This document shows positions 61,756 to 64,000 of a DNA stretch of 64,000 nt, piece by piece. The position numbers and the translations under genes are program-made. The notes under the pieces were generated by a model, which was given only the letters and a program-made list of their open reading frames with translations, made no database searches and was not told where the DNA came from. This DNA is from Chitinophagaceae bacterium (lineage in GTDB: Bacteria; Bacteroidota; Bacteroidia; Chitinophagales; Chitinophagaceae): contig CANGIT010000003.1 in assembly GCA_947454155.1 (NCBI GenBank), positions 1 to 64,000 of the forward strand. The letters are read 5' to 3'. The stretch's first letter is position 1; each line of letters opens with the position of its first letter.

Positions 61756-62765
61756 TGAAAACCTTAGTTTGTACGAAACCTTTTCAATTTGATTATACCA
61801 TAATGGAAAAACCCATTGCCAAAGATGGAGAAACGCTTTTAAAAATTGAACGAATTGGTATATGTGGAACAGACCTTCATGCATTCGAAGGCACACAGCC
61901 ATTTTTTAGTTACCCAAGAATTTTAGGTCATGAATTAGCCGCTACAATAATTGAAACAAATGCAAAAGGTTTTCTGCCTAATGAAGCCGTTACTATAATT
62001 CCTTACTTCAATTGCGGAAATTGTATTGCCTGCAGAATGGAAAAAGAAAATTGTTGTTCCAATATAAATGTTTTTGGTGTACATATTGACGGAGGAATGA
62101 GAGAATTTGTAGTTGTTCCTGATGAAGCTTTGGTAAAAAGTGAAGGATTAAGTTTTGATGAGCTGGCATTGGTAGAGCCTCTAGCAATTAGTGCTCATGG
62201 CGTAAGAAGAGCTGATGTGAAAAAAAATGAATTTGTGTTAGTTGTTGGCGCTGGCCCAATAGGGATTGGCACTATGGAATTTGCAAAAATTGCAGGTGGC
62301 AATGTAATCGCAATGGATGTTAATGAAGGACGGCTGAATTTTTGTAAAGAAAATTTGCAGATAGAACATACCATTAATCCTGTTACAGAAGACGCAATGG
62401 AAAAACTCAAACAAATTACCAATAACGACATGCCAACAGTAATTATCGATGCAAGTGGCAACCAAAAAGCAATCAACAATGCATTTCAATATTTAGGACA
62501 TGGCGGAAGATTTGTTTTAATTGGACTACAAAAAGGCGAAATACAATTTATGCACCCTGAGTTTCATAAAAGAGAGAGCACTTTAATGAGTAGTAGAAAT
62601 GCAACAAGAGAAGATTTTCAACATGCCATAACTTGTATAAAAAAAGGACTTATTCATCCGCTTCATTACTTAACACATCGCGTGCAATTTGATGAAGTAA
62701 TTGAACAATTTGAAAGTTGGTTAAAGCCGCAGACGGGCGTAATTAAAGCCATGATAACATTTTAA
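61755..62765 (+). CDS. Zinc-type alcohol dehydrogenase, sugar-acid oxidoreductase candidate
   Basis: A 336-residue medium-chain dehydrogenase: catalytic zinc site GICGTDLHAFEG and RILGHELAA, structural zinc cysteines in FNCGNCIACRMEKENCC, Rossmann VVGAGPIGIGTMEFAK. It resembles the RspB/LgoD group acting on sugar acids such as L-galactonate or D-mannonate. Placed between the fucose dehydrogenase and uxuA, it may form the second half of a uronate module; the substrate is inferred only. Confidence 0.82.
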   Translation: MKTLVCTKPFQFDYTIMEKPIAKDGETLLKIERIGICGTDLHAFEGTQPFFSYPRILGHELAATIIETNAKGFLPNEAVTIIPYFNCGNCIACRMEKENCCSNINVFGVHIDGGMREFVVVPDEALVKSEGLSFDELALVEPLAISAHGVRRADVKKNEFVLVVGAGPIGIGTMEFAKIAGGNVIAMDVNEGRLNFCKENLQIEHTINPVTEDAMEKLKQITNNDMPTVIIDASGNQKAINNAFQYLGHGGRFVLIGLQKGEIQFMHPEFHKRESTLMSSRNATREDFQHAITCIKKGLIHPLHYLTHRVQFDEVIEQFESWLKPQTGVIKAMITF

Positions 62766-62781
62766 AAAAAGGGAGCTGTTT

Positions 62782-62808
62782 CTATCGTTTTTTTAAAACA
62801 TTCGATAG
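62782..62808. repeat. Inverted repeat between the alcohol dehydrogenase gene and uxuA
   Basis: CTATCG (62782-62787) pairs with CGATAG (62803-62808) around a T- and A-rich 15-base loop in the 65-base gap. Too weak for a strong terminator; possibly an mRNA processing or partial-termination point. Confidence 0.35.
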
Positions 62809-62830
62809 CACATTAAAAATTGAAAATTAA

Positions 62831-64000
62831 ATGAAGACGAATGAATTTTTCATGGAACAAACCATGAGGTGGTTTGGACCAAATGACCCTGTAAGTTTGT
62901 GGGATATAAGACAGGCGGGTTGTACAGGTGTTGTATCAGCATTGCATCATATTGCCATTGGCGAAGTGTGGTCAATAGAAGAAATCAATATAAGAAAAGC
63001 TCAAATTGAAGCTGCGGGATTGAGTTGGACTGTAATAGAAAGTTTACCCGTTCATGAAGACATCAAAAAACAAAAAAATAATTTTCTACACTGGATCGAA
63101 AATTACAAACAGAGCTTAAGGAATATTGCTGCCTGTGGGCTCAAAGTGGTAACATATAATTTCATGCCGATTTTAGATTGGATGCGCACCAATTTATCAT
63201 TTGAAATGCCTGATAAAAGCCTTGCACTTCGCTTCGAAAAATCAGCATTTATTGCTTTCGACTTGTTCATTTTAAATCGACCCAATGCTGCTGATGATTA
63301 TACTCAAATAGAAATTGATAAAGCAAAAAATCGCTTTGAAATAATGAGTGAAGTTGAAAAAGAAATATTACTACATGCTGTTTTACAAGGATTACCTGGT
63401 AGTGAAGAGAAATTTACTTTTTCAGCAATTTTAGAAGCAATTAATAATTACAAAAACATTGATGCTGCTAAATTAAAAACACATTTGTTTTTTTTCTTGC
63501 AACAAGTTGTCCCAGTTGCAGAAGCATTGGGATTGAAAATGGCTATCCATCCTGATGATCCTCCATTTGCGATTTTAGGATTACCAAGAATTGTGAGCAC
63601 AGAGCAAGATGTAAAAGATTTGATAGAGTCCATTCCATCAACTGCAAATGGCTTGTGTTTCTGTACAGGATCTTTTGGTGTAAGGGCAGATAATGATTTG
63701 AGTGGAATGATAAAGAGATGGGGAAACCATATTCATTTCATTCACCTAAGAAGTACAAAGCGTGACGAAGAAGGAAATTTTTTCGAAGCAGATCATTTAT
63801 CCGGAGATGTAGATATGTACGGTGTTGTAAAAGAAATTGTGCAAGTGATGAAAGACAGAAAAATATCAATACCCATGCGACCAGATCATGGACATCAGAT
63901 GCTCGATGACCTGAATAAAAAAACATATCCAGGCTACAGTGCGATTGGCAGATTAAGGGGATTGGCAGAGCTAAGGGGATTAGAATTGGGCATTCAACGT
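62831..64000 (+). CDS. uxuA: Mannonate dehydratase (cut by window edge)
   Basis: 390 codons are open from the ATG at 62831 to the window edge, nearly the full UxuA length (about 390-400). Start [39 protein letters not shown], metal site [47 protein letters not shown] and the near-terminal [13 protein letters not shown] are the conserved blocks. UxuA dehydrates D-mannonate to 2-keto-3-deoxygluconate in glucuronate breakdown. Its presence at the end of a fucose operon suggests that the substrate polymer contains both fucose and uronic acid. Confidence 0.95.
   Translation, partial: MKTNEFFMEQTMRWFGPNDPVSLWDIRQAGCTGVVSALHHIAIGEVWSIEEINIRKAQIEAAGLSWTVIESLPVHEDIKKQKNNFLHWIENYKQSLRNIAACGLKVVTYNFMPILDWMRTNLSFEMPDKSLALRFEKSAFIAFDLFILNRPNAADDYTQIEIDKAKNRFEIMSEVEKEILLHAVLQGLPGSEEKFTFSAILEAINNYKNIDAAKLKTHLFFFLQQVVPVAEALGLKMAIHPDDPPFAILGLPRIVSTEQDVKDLIESIPSTANGLCFCTGSFGVRADNDLSGMIKRWGNHIHFIHLRSTKRDEEGNFFEADHLSGDVDMYGVVKEIVQVMKDRKISIPMRPDHGHQMLDDLNKKTYPGYSAIGRLRGLAELRGLELGIQR

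Overview
This window comes from a Bacteroidetes chromosome, most likely a Chitinophagaceae-type member of the Sphingobacteriia/Chitinophagia. The reasons are the SusC/SusD/DUF1735 trio, a SprA-type type IX secretion (T9SS) translocon with several T9SS-sorted cargo proteins, the short RpoD form without region 1.1, an almost complete lack of Shine-Dalgarno sequences, and repeated copies of the Bacteroidetes -7 promoter element TAnnTTTG. I see no rRNA, intact tRNA, IS element, prophage or CRISPR array.

Region by region. 1-13.1 kb is housekeeping: the start of rpsL (minus strand, cut by the window edge), ilvE, a small operon (UDG-like hypothetical, rdgB, thioesterase), a phosphosulfolactate synthase-like gene followed by aroE, a large TPR protein, yidC with an unusual extra N-terminal domain, rplY, prs, radC, a DUF3467 protein and small secreted proteins. 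13.1-19 kb is a SusC-SusD-DUF1735 nutrient uptake operon with no glycanase beside it. 19-22 kb holds two envelope genes, one a helix-hairpin-helix plus outer-membrane-type protein. 22-33 kb is a plus-strand run: folD-queE, a PorE-like TPR/PD40/OmpA protein, dprA, the tightly overlapping guaB / DUF4105 / hydrolase unit, and a PKD-repeat surface protein with a gliding-motility-type C-terminal domain. 33-54.3 kb holds an SDR, the 7.3 kb sprA, ruvA, fabH, a T9SS-sorted subtilase, an RsmB-like methyltransferase, odhB, rpoD, a START-like protein, an LptF/LptG permease, a Tat-type superoxide dismutase, an M20 dipeptidase and a T9SS cargo protein with a c-type heme motif.

54.3-55.5 kb is a genomic scar. 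It contains hairpins, a 49-bp tandem repeat, the isolated tail of a T9SS-sorted protein and the isolated tail of a sodium/solute symporter. Beyond it, 55.5-64 kb is a visibly more A+T-rich catabolic cluster controlled by an AraC-type regulator. The divergent operon encodes a non-phosphorylative L-fucose (6-deoxyhexose) route: FucP transporter, mutarotase, aldose dehydrogenase, fuconolactonase, 2-keto-3-deoxyfuconate-type dehydrogenase and an FAA-family cleavage enzyme. It continues into a zinc alcohol dehydrogenase and UxuA, which look like a uronate module. A dedicated fuconate dehydratase is not in the window.

The genes combine into three themes: envelope biogenesis and T9SS secretion (YidC, SprA, PorE-like, LptF/G, DUF4105, three cargo proteins), core nucleotide and cofactor metabolism (prs, guaB, folD, queE, rdgB), and sugar acquisition (SusCD, fucose/uronate cluster). 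The most distinctive observations are the enlarged YidC, the paired 14-bp direct repeats in the AraC intergenic region, folD and guaB start codons only 3 bases after a promoter element (suggesting leaderless mRNAs), a terminator whose U-tract runs into the next start codon, and the scar at 54-55 kb.
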